From contig JAGAHX010000024.1 in the NCBI GenBank assembly GCA_017626845.1, forward strand, positions 19,457 through 83,456: 64,000 nt of DNA, in the 5' to 3' direction. The notes below the pieces were generated by a model. The model was not told the DNA's origin and did not search any database. It worked only from the letters and a program-made list of their open reading frames with translations. The position numbers and the translations under genes were made by a program. Source of the DNA: Bacillota bacterium (GTDB taxonomy: Bacteria; Bacillota; Clostridia; Peptostreptococcales; Anaerovoracaceae). Positions 1 to 8,589 of this stretch are shown in pieces (position 1 is the stretch's first letter; the number at the start of each line of letters is the position of its first letter).

Positions 1-896
1 AAGCATCCATCCGTTTCCGCCATCAGGTCTGCTGCCTGCTGGAGAAGGATCTGGACGAATTCCTGGCCGGGGAATACGCCAACCGGGAAATCTACGACAA
101 GTACAACGGCTGGCTCACCTTAGGACCCCTCAAGATGTTCAAGGACGGCTCCATCGGCGCCAGAACGGCTCTGATGAGAGAACCCTACGTGGATGACCCG
201 ACCAACTACGGCATCGACTCCCTGGAGCAGGGACTGATGGAGACGCTGGTGAAGAAGGCTGCTGCGAACGGCCTGCAGTGCGTCACCCACGTCATCGGCG
301 ACCGGGCGGTGGAACTCACCAACCAGGCCTACGAAAAGGTTCTGGTGGACGGGAAGAACGTTCTGAGAAACTGCCTCATCCACTGCGAACTGACCGGCAA
401 GGATCTGCTGGAATACATCAAGAAGACCGACTCCCTCATCGCTTACCAGCCCGTGTTCCTGCAGGGCGACCAGTACACGATGGCGACCCGGTTTAAGCCG
501 GAGCTCATCAAGACTTCGCTGGCCTGCAAGACTGTCATCGACATGGGCATCCACGCGTCCTACGGTACGGACAGCCCGGTGGAGGACTCTAACCCCTTCG
601 CCAACATCTACTGCGCCGTCAATCGCAAGGACCTCACCGGAAAGCCCGAGGAAGGCTGGAATACCCAGGAGTGCGTTACCGTGGAGCAGGCCATCGACGC
701 CTACACCGTGGAAAGCGCCTACATGGAATTCGCGGAAGAGTACAAGGGCCGCATTAAGCCCGGCTATTACGCGGACCTGGAGATCCTGGACACCGACATC
801 TTTACCTGTGACCCCATGGACATCATCCATATCCTGCCCGAACTGGTGATGGTAGGCGGAGAGATCGTCCTGAGAGATAAGATCTATCAGAAGTAG
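1..896 (+). CDS. amidohydrolase family 3 (YtcJ-like), 5'-truncated by window
   Basis: The reading frame is open from the first complete codon at position 3, so the gene starts upstream of the window. About 298 C-terminal residues are visible. They match three full paralogs downstream (2052, 3720, 5420): the stretch GPLKMFKDGSIGAR, a His/Asp region equivalent to THVIGD, the metal-site segment YGTDSPVED and a closing GRIKPGYYADL typical of metal-dependent amidohydrolases. These enzymes hydrolyse C-N or related bonds in the cytoplasm; the substrate is unknown. The gene ends 11 bp before the M20 amidohydrolase gene, suggesting one operon. It is closest in style to the paralog at 5420, with the same MRHEY/MREPY-type segment after the GAR motif. 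Family is confident, substrate is not. Confidence 0.9.
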   Translation, partial: ASIRFRHQVCCLLEKDLDEFLAGEYANREIYDKYNGWLTLGPLKMFKDGSIGARTALMREPYVDDPTNYGIDSLEQGLMETLVKKAAANGLQCVTHVIGDRAVELTNQAYEKVLVDGKNVLRNCLIHCELTGKDLLEYIKKTDSLIAYQPVFLQGDQYTMATRFKPELIKTSLACKTVIDMGIHASYGTDSPVEDSNPFANIYCAVNRKDLTGKPEEGWNTQECVTVEQAIDAYTVESAYMEFAEEYKGRIKPGYYADLEILDTDIFTCDPMDIIHILPELVMVGGEIVLRDKIYQK

Positions 897-907
897 GAGG
901 CATTCAA

Positions 908-2038
908 ATGCGCAACAAGGAAAAACTTCAGAAGGCAATCGAACTGAGACACGAGATCCATCAGAATCCGGACCTCTCCAACCAGGAGAGACCGACCTAC
1001 GAACGGATCATGAAATTTCTGAAGGAGAATGCGCCGTCCATCGAGATCGTGGATAAGGGCTACTACGTGTACGCCATTTACCACAGTGAACATCCGGAAA
1101 GACCCCGCATCGCCTTCCGTACGGAGGTGGATGCGCTTCCCATCGAGGACCTGATCGACGAGCCTTACAAGAGCTGTAAGCCCGGCGTGGGTCACAAGTG
1201 CGGCCACGACGGCCATGCGGCCACCATGTGCGCGCTGGCCATGGAACTGGACGAATTCGGCGCAGACCGGGACGTCTACATGATCTTCCAGCCCGCCGAG
1301 GAGACCGGCGACGGCGCGCGGCAGTGCACCGACTTCATTACCGACAATAACATCGCGGAGATCTACGGCATGCACGGCAGCATCGACGAGGACTACGGCG
1401 TGGTGCAGACCAAGGCCGGCCTGATGAACTGCGCATCCGAAGGCATGTGCATCGAGTACAAGGGCGTTTCCACCCACGCTTCTCTTCCGGAGCTGGGCAA
1501 GAACCCGACCCTGGCGCTGGCGAAGCTGGCACTGTACTGCGACGAGCTGGAGAAGTCCGAAGGCTATAAGGGCCTCATCATGTCCACCGTCTGCTACATG
1601 CGTTCCGGCGATCCCGAAGCCTACGGCGTAGCGGCCCATAAGGGCTGCTTCCAGGTGACCCTCAGAGGCTCCATCGAAGACGAGATGGTGGATCTGGAGC
1701 ACAAGGTGGAAGCCAAGGCGAAGGAACTGGCGGAAGAGTACGGCTTAGGCATCGAGATCTCTTATTCCGACCGTTTCCCCGAGACCGTAAACGATCCGGA
1801 CTGCGTGGAAAAGATCTTCGAAGCCTGCAGACGCATCGGCGTTCCTACGGCGGTCCGTCCCGCTGCGGAAAGAGGCTCCGAGGACTTCGGCCACTTTGCA
1901 AAGCACACGAAGGGCGCCATGTTCTTCTACTGCTACGGCAAGGACAATCCGGACATGCACTCCACTGAATTCAATTTCCACGACGACATCATCGACCGTG
2001 TGATCGATATCTACGACGAACTCATCAAGATGTACTAA
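908..2038 (+). CDS. M20 family metallo-amidohydrolase
   Basis: 376 residues, the usual length for M20D amidohydrolases/aminoacylases that remove acyl groups from N-acyl amino acids or amides using a two-metal centre. Visible motifs are GHKCGHDGHAAT (metal-binding His/Asp), QPAEETGDG (catalytic Glu pair), the dimerisation-domain sequence STHASLPELG and the late metal ligand region MHSTEFNF. The start has an AGGAGG ribosome binding site at 895-900, which overlaps the stop region of the preceding amidohydrolase. The next amidohydrolase starts 13 bp after its stop, so genes 1-3 are probably co-transcribed. The pairing of an M20 deacylase with YtcJ-like amidohydrolases suggests stepwise breakdown of an amide-containing compound; this is inference. 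Confidence 0.9.
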   Translation: MRNKEKLQKAIELRHEIHQNPDLSNQERPTYERIMKFLKENAPSIEIVDKGYYVYAIYHSEHPERPRIAFRTEVDALPIEDLIDEPYKSCKPGVGHKCGHDGHAATMCALAMELDEFGADRDVYMIFQPAEETGDGARQCTDFITDNNIAEIYGMHGSIDEDYGVVQTKAGLMNCASEGMCIEYKGVSTHASLPELGKNPTLALAKLALYCDELEKSEGYKGLIMSTVCYMRSGDPEAYGVAAHKGCFQVTLRGSIEDEMVDLEHKVEAKAKELAEEYGLGIEISYSDRFPETVNDPDCVEKIFEACRRIGVPTAVRPAAERGSEDFGHFAKHTKGAMFFYCYGKDNPDMHSTEFNFHDDIIDRVIDIYDELIKMY

Positions 2039-2051
2039 GAAGGAGGTACCT

Positions 2052-3653
2052 ATGAGCAAGACAGCATTCTACAACGCGAAAGTTTACGTAGAGAAGGGCG
2101 TTTTCGCGGAAGCCATCCTGCAGGAAGACGGATGGATCAAAGCGGTGGGCACCACCGGCGAGATCCTGTCTCTGGCAGGTTATGACGCAGAGAAGATCGA
2201 CTGCGGCGGCAAGACCATCGTGCCCGGCTTCAACGACTCCCACATGCACATCCTGCAGGTGGGCATGGCCATGACCCAGCTGGATCTCTCCGGCTGCAAG
2301 AGCGTGGAGGACATGATCGCGGCAGGACGGCAGTACATCGCCGACCATCCCGGCATCCAGGGCATCTTTACCCAGTCCTGGAACGACGACATGTTCGATC
2401 CCGACAAGAAGCGTCTGCCCGACAAGCACGACTGCGACGCCATCTCCACCGAGATCCCCGTATTCCTGGGCCGTATCTGCGGACACTCTGCAGCGGTCAA
2501 CAGCCTCATCCTGAAGAAGATGGGCCTGGATAAGGATCATCACACCATCGAAGGCGGCGAAGTGGTCCTGGGCGAAGACGGCGAACCCAACGGCTATCTG
2601 TTCGAAGCGGCCCAGGCAGAAGCCCGTCTGGCAGTGCCTCAGATGACGGTGGAAGACGCCAAGATGTACTACGGCAAGGCCATGAAGTACGCCGTGGAAC
2701 ACGGCATGACCACCACCCAGTCCAACGACTACACCACCGTCGCTCCGAAGCAGATCGTCAAGGCGGCTCTGGAAGACATGTATGCAGACGGCACCGCGCC
2801 CATGCGCTACGTGGCCCAGTGCGGCTGCGAGAACATGAAGCAGGCCGAGGAATTCGTTGCGGAAGACTGGGGCAGAAAGGTGGGCCTGATGGAATACGGC
2901 CCCGCCAAGATGTTCAAGGACGGCTCTCTGGGCGCCCGCTCCGCCATGATGATCCACGGCTATGCGGATGACCCAAACGCAAAGGGCGTCGACCGCATCG
3001 CAGACAGCGAACAGATGGCCATGATCCAGTATTTCCAGGATCACGGCGTTACGGTCGCGACCCACTGCATCGGCGACGGAGCCATCGACGTGACCCAGAA
3101 GATGTACGCCAAGGCTGCCGGCACCGAGAACAAGTACCGCCACAACATCATCCATTACCAGATCACGGACATGGATATGGTGAAGTTCACGAGAGAGCAC
3201 AACATCCTCGTGTCCTACCAGCCTGTGTTCCTGCAGTACGACCTCCACATCGTGGAGAGCCGCTGCGGACACGACCTGGCCATGCAGTCCTACTGCTTCA
3301 AGACTGCGCATGACATGGGCATCCACGCCTCCTACGGCACGGACAGCCCCGTGGAAGACTGCAACCCGCTGGCCAACATCTACTGCGCCGTCACCCGCAA
3401 GGACTTCAAGGGTCAGCCGCTGGAAGGCTGGAACCCGGCAGAGTGCGTCGACGTGGAGACCGCTGTGGACGCCTACACCTACGAGAGCGCCTATGCGGAG
3501 TTCAAAGAGGGTGTAAAGGGCCGCATCAAGCCCGGATTCTACGCGGATCTGGTGGTTCTGGATAAGGATATCTTCACCTGCGATCCCATGGAGATCAAGG
3601 ACGTTCTGCCTGTGCTCACCATGGTGGACGGCAAGATCGTTTACAGAAAGTAA
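2052..3653 (+). CDS. amidohydrolase family 3 (YtcJ-like) paralog 2
   Basis: 533 residues, a typical length for this family. The N-terminal small beta domain is followed by the metal-binding GFNDSHMH (His64, His66). Later come THCIGDGAID and YGTDSPVEDCNP, which carry the remaining His and Asp ligands, then the C-terminal beta-strand segment KGRIKPGFYADL. The start is set by AAGGAGG at 2040-2046 and agrees with the N-terminus of the paralogs at 3720 and 5420, which share MxKTxxYNAKVYVEK in exactly the same register for 66 residues. A strong terminator follows at 3669, so this gene likely ends the first transcription unit. It is a cytoplasmic hydrolase with unknown substrate; no signal peptide is seen. 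Confidence 0.9.
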   Translation: MSKTAFYNAKVYVEKGVFAEAILQEDGWIKAVGTTGEILSLAGYDAEKIDCGGKTIVPGFNDSHMHILQVGMAMTQLDLSGCKSVEDMIAAGRQYIADHPGIQGIFTQSWNDDMFDPDKKRLPDKHDCDAISTEIPVFLGRICGHSAAVNSLILKKMGLDKDHHTIEGGEVVLGEDGEPNGYLFEAAQAEARLAVPQMTVEDAKMYYGKAMKYAVEHGMTTTQSNDYTTVAPKQIVKAALEDMYADGTAPMRYVAQCGCENMKQAEEFVAEDWGRKVGLMEYGPAKMFKDGSLGARSAMMIHGYADDPNAKGVDRIADSEQMAMIQYFQDHGVTVATHCIGDGAIDVTQKMYAKAAGTENKYRHNIIHYQITDMDMVKFTREHNILVSYQPVFLQYDLHIVESRCGHDLAMQSYCFKTAHDMGIHASYGTDSPVEDCNPLANIYCAVTRKDFKGQPLEGWNPAECVDVETAVDAYTYESAYAEFKEGVKGRIKPGFYADLVVLDKDIFTCDPMEIKDVLPVLTMVDGKIVYRK

Positions 3654-3668
3654 TATTGTGTAACCATA

Positions 3669-3699
3669 CAGTGCCCGGATCCTTCCGGGCACTGTTTTT
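3669..3699 (+). terminator. rho-independent terminator
   Basis: A perfect 10-bp stem (CAGTGCCCGG at 3669-3678 and its complement at 3685-3694), a 6-nt loop and a run of five T. It separates the paralogs at 2052 and 3720, so the later copies are probably transcribed from their own promoters or by readthrough. Confidence 0.9.
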
Positions 3700-3719
3700 C
3701 GAAATAGGGGGGATCCATA

Positions 3720-5348
3720 ATGAGCAAGACCTTATTCTACAACGCAAAAGTCTACGTCGAAAAAGATACCTTTGCCCAGGCCGTCTATCAGGAAGATGGA
3801 TGGATCAAAGCCGTCGGCAGCAACGAGGACATCTGCCCGCTGGCAGCGGAGGACGCGGAAAAGATCGACTGCGAAGGCCGCGTGCTGGTGCCGGGGTTCA
3901 ACGATTCCCACATGCACATGTGCTTTACCGGCCAGAACATGCTGGTGCCCGACCTCTCCCAGGTGAAGAACGGCAAGGAGATGGTGGCGGTCATCAAGAA
4001 ATACGTAGATGAGAACCCGGGGATCAACGGCGTGTTCTCCCAGAGCTGGGACCAGAACCGCTGGGATGACCCGACCATTCCCACCTGCAAAGACCTGGAT
4101 ACGATCTCCACGGAGATCCCCATCGTGCTCAACCGCTCCTGCGGTCACATCGGCGTTTCCAACAGCTACGTGCTGAAGAAGCTGGGCATCGATAAGGACC
4201 ACAAGACCTGGGAAGGCGGCCGCATCGACTGCTTTGAGGACGGCACGCCCAACGGCATCATGGCGGAGACGCCGAACTTCGCAGCCCGCATGTCCGTGCC
4301 GCCCATCACGAAGGAGCAGGAGAAGAAAGCTCTCGTAATGGCCATGGAATACGCGGCGGCCCACGGCATGACCTCCACACAGTCCAACGACATGGGTACG
4401 ATCATCAAAGATCATGACTATTGCTTCGAGATCGTCGACGAAGTGTTCGAAGAAGGCAAAGGCCTGGTACGCTACCACTCCCAGACCCTGGTGGATACGC
4501 CGGAGGAACTGAAGGAAAAGGTAAAGAACCCCAAGTATTACAAGGGCACGTTCCACGACGGATGGTTTACCATGGGCCCTTTAAAACTACTGAAGGACGG
4601 CTCCTACGGCGGCCATTCGGCCCTGATGAGAAGGGACTACGACGACCAGCCCGGCAACCGCGGCGTCGAGAACATTCCCGACGACAAGATGTACGAGATG
4701 GTGAAGATCGCCAACGAAAACGGCGTCGGCTGCGCCATCCACTGCATCGGCGACGGCGCGCTGGAGAAGGTCGTTGACTGCTATGCGAAGGTCCAGGCGG
4801 AGCTCTTCGGTGACCCCGCGAACAATCCCTGCCGCAACGCCATCGTGCACTGCCAGACCATGGATGCTTCGCTGCGCCAGAAGGTGAAGGATGCGAACAT
4901 CCAGGCCATGTACCAGCCGGTCTTCATCCGCACGGATATGTACGGTCTGGAGGAGCGCATCGGCAAGGCCATGTGCTACACCTCCAACTCCCCGAAGACC
5001 ATGCGGGCCATGGGCATCCACGTGTCCTACGGCACCGACTCTCCCGTAGAGGACTGCAACCCGCTGGTCAACCTTTATGTGGCGGTCACCCGTAAGGATA
5101 TGGCCGGCAAACCCGAAGGCGGCTGGTATCCCGACGAATGCGAAGACGTGCAGACCGCCGTGGATGCCTACACCATCGAGAGCGCCTGGGCGCAGGGCAT
5201 GGAGGACGTGAAAGGACGCATCAAGCCCGGCTTCTATGCCGACCTTACGGTGCTGGACCACGACATCTTTACCTGCGATCCCATGGAGATCAAGGATACG
5301 CTGCCGGTGCTCACCATGTGCGGCGGCAAGTTCACCTACAGAAAGTAG
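3720..5348 (+). CDS. amidohydrolase family 3 (YtcJ-like) paralog 3
   Basis: 542 residues. It has the same layout as the other copies: MSKTLFYNAKVYVEK N-terminus, metal site GFNDSHMH (His64, His66), HCIGDGALE, the late Asp motif YGTDSPVEDCNP and KGRIKPGFYADLTVLD near the end. A G-rich ribosome binding site (GGGGGG around 3706-3711) precedes the ATG. The gene lies between a terminator (3669) and an inverted repeat (5356), so it may be monocistronic. It differs from its neighbours by a short insertion before the GPLKLLKDGS motif. Cytoplasmic, metal-dependent hydrolase; substrate not deducible. Confidence 0.9.
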   Translation: MSKTLFYNAKVYVEKDTFAQAVYQEDGWIKAVGSNEDICPLAAEDAEKIDCEGRVLVPGFNDSHMHMCFTGQNMLVPDLSQVKNGKEMVAVIKKYVDENPGINGVFSQSWDQNRWDDPTIPTCKDLDTISTEIPIVLNRSCGHIGVSNSYVLKKLGIDKDHKTWEGGRIDCFEDGTPNGIMAETPNFAARMSVPPITKEQEKKALVMAMEYAAAHGMTSTQSNDMGTIIKDHDYCFEIVDEVFEEGKGLVRYHSQTLVDTPEELKEKVKNPKYYKGTFHDGWFTMGPLKLLKDGSYGGHSALMRRDYDDQPGNRGVENIPDDKMYEMVKIANENGVGCAIHCIGDGALEKVVDCYAKVQAELFGDPANNPCRNAIVHCQTMDASLRQKVKDANIQAMYQPVFIRTDMYGLEERIGKAMCYTSNSPKTMRAMGIHVSYGTDSPVEDCNPLVNLYVAVTRKDMAGKPEGGWYPDECEDVQTAVDAYTIESAWAQGMEDVKGRIKPGFYADLTVLDHDIFTCDPMEIKDTLPVLTMCGGKFTYRK

Positions 5349-5355
5349 TATGACG

Positions 5356-5400
5356 CTTCGACAGGCTCAGCGTCCGTAACGGTCCCTGAGCCTGTCGAAG
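5356..5400. repeat. perfect 15-bp inverted repeat (CTTCGACAGGCTCAG type)
   Basis: Arms CTTCGACAGGCTCAG at 5356-5370 and its exact complement at 5386-5400, with a 15-nt spacer. No T-run follows, so it is not a standard terminator. From memory, near-identical 15-mers occur between genes of many unrelated bacteria, so it may be a dispersed repeat; a search would be needed to confirm. The right arm supplies the GAAGGG nearest to the start of the next gene. Confidence 0.75.
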
Positions 5401-5419
5401 GGACGATTTGGTAACATCT

Positions 5420-7054
5420 ATGACGAAGACAGTATTATATAACGCGAAAGTATACGTGGAAAAGGGCGTCTATGCAGATGCCCTCTACCAGGAGGACGGC
5501 ATCATCCGGCTGGTGGGCGGCGACAAGCAGGTGCTCACCGCTGTAGGGCCGGACGCGGAAGCGATCGACTGCGAAGGCCGGACCATAATCCCAGGGTTCA
5601 ACGACTCCCACATGCATCTGATCAACCTGGGCAAGCAGATGATGGTGCCGAACCTGGCCAAATGCAAAGACCTGGAAGACATCATCCAGACCTGCCGGAA
5701 GTATCTGGCGGAGCATCCCAACTGCAAGGGGCTGCAGTGCCAGGGCTGGCGGGAGGACGACTGGCCGGAAGGGCACAGAAGGCTGCCGGACAAGCACGAT
5801 CTGGACCGCATCTCGACCGAGATCCCCGTTGCCATCGTCCGGGGCTGCGAGCACGCAGGCGCCGTGAATTCCGTGCTGCTGGCGAACATGGGCCTGGATA
5901 AGGATCATCATACGATCGAGGGCGGCGAGGTCGTCCTCGGCGAAGACGGCGGACCCAACGGCTATCTGAAGGAGGCCGCGATCCGCGCCATCTACGGCTA
6001 CATTCCCAACCTGTCCGACGAGGAACTGGAGGAGGCGATCCTGACGGCCATGCGCTACTGCGCCGCCTGGGGCATCACCTCGGTCCAGAGCATGGATCTG
6101 GGCACGTATATTCCCAACTGGACGCCCAATTATCGGGTGCTGAAGGGCATTTACGAGAAAGGCGAGGATCTGGTCCGCTATACGGGTCAGACGTCGTTTG
6201 CGGCCGTCGAGGATTTCAAGGCCTACGTGGACGGCTCCTACGGCGAAACGCCCGACGGCTTCCCGTTCAAGGAAGTGGTCGCGGACGACCGCATGCACAT
6301 GGGACCGCTAAAGCTGGTACGGGACGGCGCTTTAGGCGCCCGCACGGCTATGATGCGTCACGAATACTGCGATGACCCGGGCAACTTCGGCATCGATTCC
6401 ATGTCGGACGAGTCTTACGAAGCCTATTTGAACGCCGCGGCTGCGGCGGATCTGCAGGTGGTCACCCACTGCATCGGCGATGAAGCCATCGAGCGCTGCA
6501 CGAAGAGCTGGAACAAGACCGGACGGAAAGACCTGCGCTTCGGCGTGGTGCACAATCAGATCACGGATGTGCCGCTGCTGCAGTTCCTGAAAGCATCCGG
6601 CTGCGTCGTCGCATACCAGCCCATCTTCCTGGACAGCGACATGCACGCGGTGGAGAGCCGCTGCGGCAAGGAACTGAGTTCCACGTCCTACGCGTTTAAG
6701 ACCGCCCGGGACATGGGGCTGTGCTGTTCCTACGGCACCGACGCTCCCGTCGTGGATCCGAACCCCTTCGACAACCTGTATTCAGCCATTACCCGCAAAG
6801 ACCTGAAAGGCTGGCCGGAAGGGGGCTGGAATCCTCAGGAATGCGTGGACCGGGAGACCGCCGTTGACTGCTATACGGCGGACAGCGCCTATTTTGAGTT
6901 CCGGGAGACCGTCAAGGGTCGGCTGAAGCCCGGCTTCTACGCGGACCTCACCGTGCTGGACAAGGACATCTTTACCTGCAGCGAAGATGAGATCCGGGCA
7001 ATCCGCCCCGTGCTCACCATGTGCGCAGGAAAGATCACATACAGAGAAAAATAG
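5420..7054 (+). CDS. amidohydrolase family 3 (YtcJ-like) paralog 4
   Basis: 544 residues from the ATG at 5420, chosen because its MTKTVLYNAKVYVEK aligns exactly with the starts of the paralogs; a TTG at 5408 is a weaker in-frame alternative. Metal motifs are GFNDSHMH (His64, His66), THCIGDEAIE and YGTDAPVVDPNP. In the last motif Ser-Pro-Val-Glu of the sisters is Ala-Pro-Val-Val, so the active-site rim differs and the substrate may too. The ribosome binding site is poor; the only purine-rich stretch (GAAGGGA, 5397-5403) overlaps the arm of the inverted repeat at 5356-5400. A terminator follows at 7081. This is the last gene of the amidohydrolase cluster. Confidence 0.88.
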   Translation: MTKTVLYNAKVYVEKGVYADALYQEDGIIRLVGGDKQVLTAVGPDAEAIDCEGRTIIPGFNDSHMHLINLGKQMMVPNLAKCKDLEDIIQTCRKYLAEHPNCKGLQCQGWREDDWPEGHRRLPDKHDLDRISTEIPVAIVRGCEHAGAVNSVLLANMGLDKDHHTIEGGEVVLGEDGGPNGYLKEAAIRAIYGYIPNLSDEELEEAILTAMRYCAAWGITSVQSMDLGTYIPNWTPNYRVLKGIYEKGEDLVRYTGQTSFAAVEDFKAYVDGSYGETPDGFPFKEVVADDRMHMGPLKLVRDGALGARTAMMRHEYCDDPGNFGIDSMSDESYEAYLNAAAAADLQVVTHCIGDEAIERCTKSWNKTGRKDLRFGVVHNQITDVPLLQFLKASGCVVAYQPIFLDSDMHAVESRCGKELSSTSYAFKTARDMGLCCSYGTDAPVVDPNPFDNLYSAITRKDLKGWPEGGWNPQECVDRETAVDCYTADSAYFEFRETVKGRLKPGFYADLTVLDKDIFTCSEDEIRAIRPVLTMCAGKITYREK

Positions 7055-7080
7055 TGTTATTAACAAATCCTTTCGACCAT

Positions 7081-7113
7081 AAATCCCCAGCAGTTTCGGT
7101 GCTGGGGATTTTA
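7081..7113 (+). terminator. rho-independent terminator after amidohydrolase cluster
   Basis: A 12-bp stem (AAATCCCCAGCA at 7081-7092 with TGCTGGGGATTT at 7100-7111) and a 7-nt loop, ending in T residues. It marks the end of the amidohydrolase region. Confidence 0.88.
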
Positions 7114-7130
7114 CTTTGAGACTGAATCTT

Positions 7131-7222
7131 TGAATCTATCGGGTCGAGTTTTTGAAATCTATCGGATTGAAAATAAAAAAAATATCGGGTTATATTTACA
7201 AAATCCATCGGGTTGTGATATG
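7131..7222. repeat. four 23-bp tandem direct repeats upstream of AAA ATPase
   Basis: Four imperfect units with consensus core AATCTATCGGGTT. The ATCGG cores start at 7138, 7161, 7184 and 7207, an exact 23-bp spacing three times over. The rest of each unit is AT-rich and variable, so these are not CRISPR repeats. The fourth unit lies between a possible -35 (7195) and -10 (7219) of the ATPase gene. This suggests a binding array for a regulator, possibly the ATPase itself. The spacing is certain; the function is inferred. Confidence 0.8.
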
Positions 7223-7224
7223 CT
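7195..7224 (+). promoter_or_regulatory. candidate promoter of the AAA/DUF4143 gene
   Basis: TTTACA at 7195-7200, an 18-bp spacer and TATGCT at 7219-7224 preceded by TGA (extended -10). The spacer is filled by the fourth 23-bp repeat unit. The predicted start of transcription near 7231 leaves a very short leader with the ribosome binding site AAGAGG at 7232-7237. Confidence 0.45.
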
Positions 7225-7245
7225 TCAACGCAAGAGGTGATGCAT

Positions 7246-8532
7246 ATGACCGGGATCATGAACAAAGAGAAATACATCCCACGTATTATCGACGCTGCGG
7301 TGGAGAAATATCTTGCTGCGATGGGAGCTGTTTGCATTGAGGGTCCGAAATGGTGCGGGAAGACTTGGACATCCGCTTTCCATAGTAACAGCGAGTTTTT
7401 GGTCGGTAATCCGGATAATAATTTCCAAAACCGTGCGCTGGCAGAGGTTTCTCCCGCCTTGGTTTTGGAAGGCGAGACACCGCGTCTGATCGACGAATGG
7501 CAGGAGGTTCCCCCGCTTTGGGACGCAGTACGCTATACCGTGGATCAAAGGGGGCAGAAAGGTCAGTTTATTCTGACAGGCTCAGCCACACCGAAACGCA
7601 AAGGTGTGCTGCACAGTGGTGCCGGACGGATCGGAAAACTGCGGATGCGCCCGATGTCTCTCTATGAGTCCGGAGACTCCAGCGGTAAGGTCAGTTTGCA
7701 GGAGCTTTGCGAAGGAAAACTGACCCCGGTCATTACAGGCGATGTCGATCTGCGTACACTCGCCCGCCTGATGGTGCGCGGCGGCTGGCCGGGAAATCTG
7801 GAAACTGACGGCGCAGATATTTCGCTGCTGCCCAATGAATACCTGAATGCTGTGATCGACGACGATGTAAACCGCATCGATGAGACCCGGCGTGATAGTC
7901 GAAAGATCCGCCTGCTGCTGCGGTCTCTTGCGCGCAACGAGAGCACGACAGTTACCAATCGAACTCTGAAAAATGATATTAAAGAGATCGACGACGAGGA
8001 TATCGATGTGGAGACCGTCGCGACTTATCTGGATATTTTCAACCGGCTGTTTCTCACGGATAATCAGCCGCCGTTCTCGGCAAAACTGCGTTCCTCCGTT
8101 CGGGTCAAGCAGGCAGAAAAACGGCATTTCTGCGACCCTTCGTTGGCCTGTGCACTGCTGAACGCAACGCCGGAAAAGCTGATCGGTGATCTGGAGACCT
8201 TTGGTTTTCTTTTTGAGTCACTGTGTGAGCGCGATCTGAAAATCTATGCGGAATCCTTTGGTGCATCGCTCTATCATTACCAGGACTATGCGGGCAATGA
8301 GATCGACGCCGTGATAGAACTGCCGGATGGCGGCTGGTGCGGCATCGAGATCAAACTCGGCGCGAACAAAATCGAAGAAGCCGCAGCTAATCTGCTTCAC
8401 ATCCGGGATGAGGTCGTCAAAGATGGCAGTAAAGCCCCCTCGGCTCTGATCGTGCTCTGCGGGCTGTCTCATGCAGCCTATCAACGTCCGGACGGCGTTT
8501 ATGTTGTCCCTTTGACAGCGCTGAAGAACTAG
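7246..8532 (+). CDS. ATP-binding protein, AAA_14 + DUF4143
   Basis: 428 residues from the ATG at 7246, chosen for its 8-nt spacing from AAGAGG; ATGs at 7240 and 7258 are alternatives. The N-terminal AAA+ ATPase domain has Walker A GPKWCGKT (33-40), Walker B LIDEWQ (81-86) and sensor-like FILTGSATP (108-116). The C-terminal half is the DUF4143 region. Near the end GNEIDAVIE followed by GIEIKLG looks like a PD-(D/E)xK nuclease-type fold signature. Proteins of this family are common orphans in anaerobes and often sit in mobile or defence regions; their biochemical role is not established. The gene is preceded by a 23-bp repeat array and followed 57 bp later by a restriction-modification gene. 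No membrane segment is seen. Confidence 0.88.
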   Translation: MTGIMNKEKYIPRIIDAAVEKYLAAMGAVCIEGPKWCGKTWTSAFHSNSEFLVGNPDNNFQNRALAEVSPALVLEGETPRLIDEWQEVPPLWDAVRYTVDQRGQKGQFILTGSATPKRKGVLHSGAGRIGKLRMRPMSLYESGDSSGKVSLQELCEGKLTPVITGDVDLRTLARLMVRGGWPGNLETDGADISLLPNEYLNAVIDDDVNRIDETRRDSRKIRLLLRSLARNESTTVTNRTLKNDIKEIDDEDIDVETVATYLDIFNRLFLTDNQPPFSAKLRSSVRVKQAEKRHFCDPSLACALLNATPEKLIGDLETFGFLFESLCERDLKIYAESFGASLYHYQDYAGNEIDAVIELPDGGWCGIEIKLGANKIEEAAANLLHIRDEVVKDGSKAPSALIVLCGLSHAAYQRPDGVYVVPLTALKN

Positions 8533-8589
8533 CAGCCGAAGTGATATTTACTAAAGCGATGGATGAAACAGGCTATGGGAGGAAAAGCC

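Noticed and set aside
3656..4012. 118-codon frame starting in the terminator before the third amidohydrolase
   Set aside because: It is an out-of-frame reading of the conserved amidohydrolase start with an improbable Arg-rich product.
5356..5400. Terminator of the third amidohydrolase
   Set aside because: The stem is perfect, but no T-run follows and the loop is long; a repeat element is the better description.
7131..7222. CRISPR array
   Set aside because: Units are 23 bp without distinct spacers, only four copies exist, and no cas genes are near.
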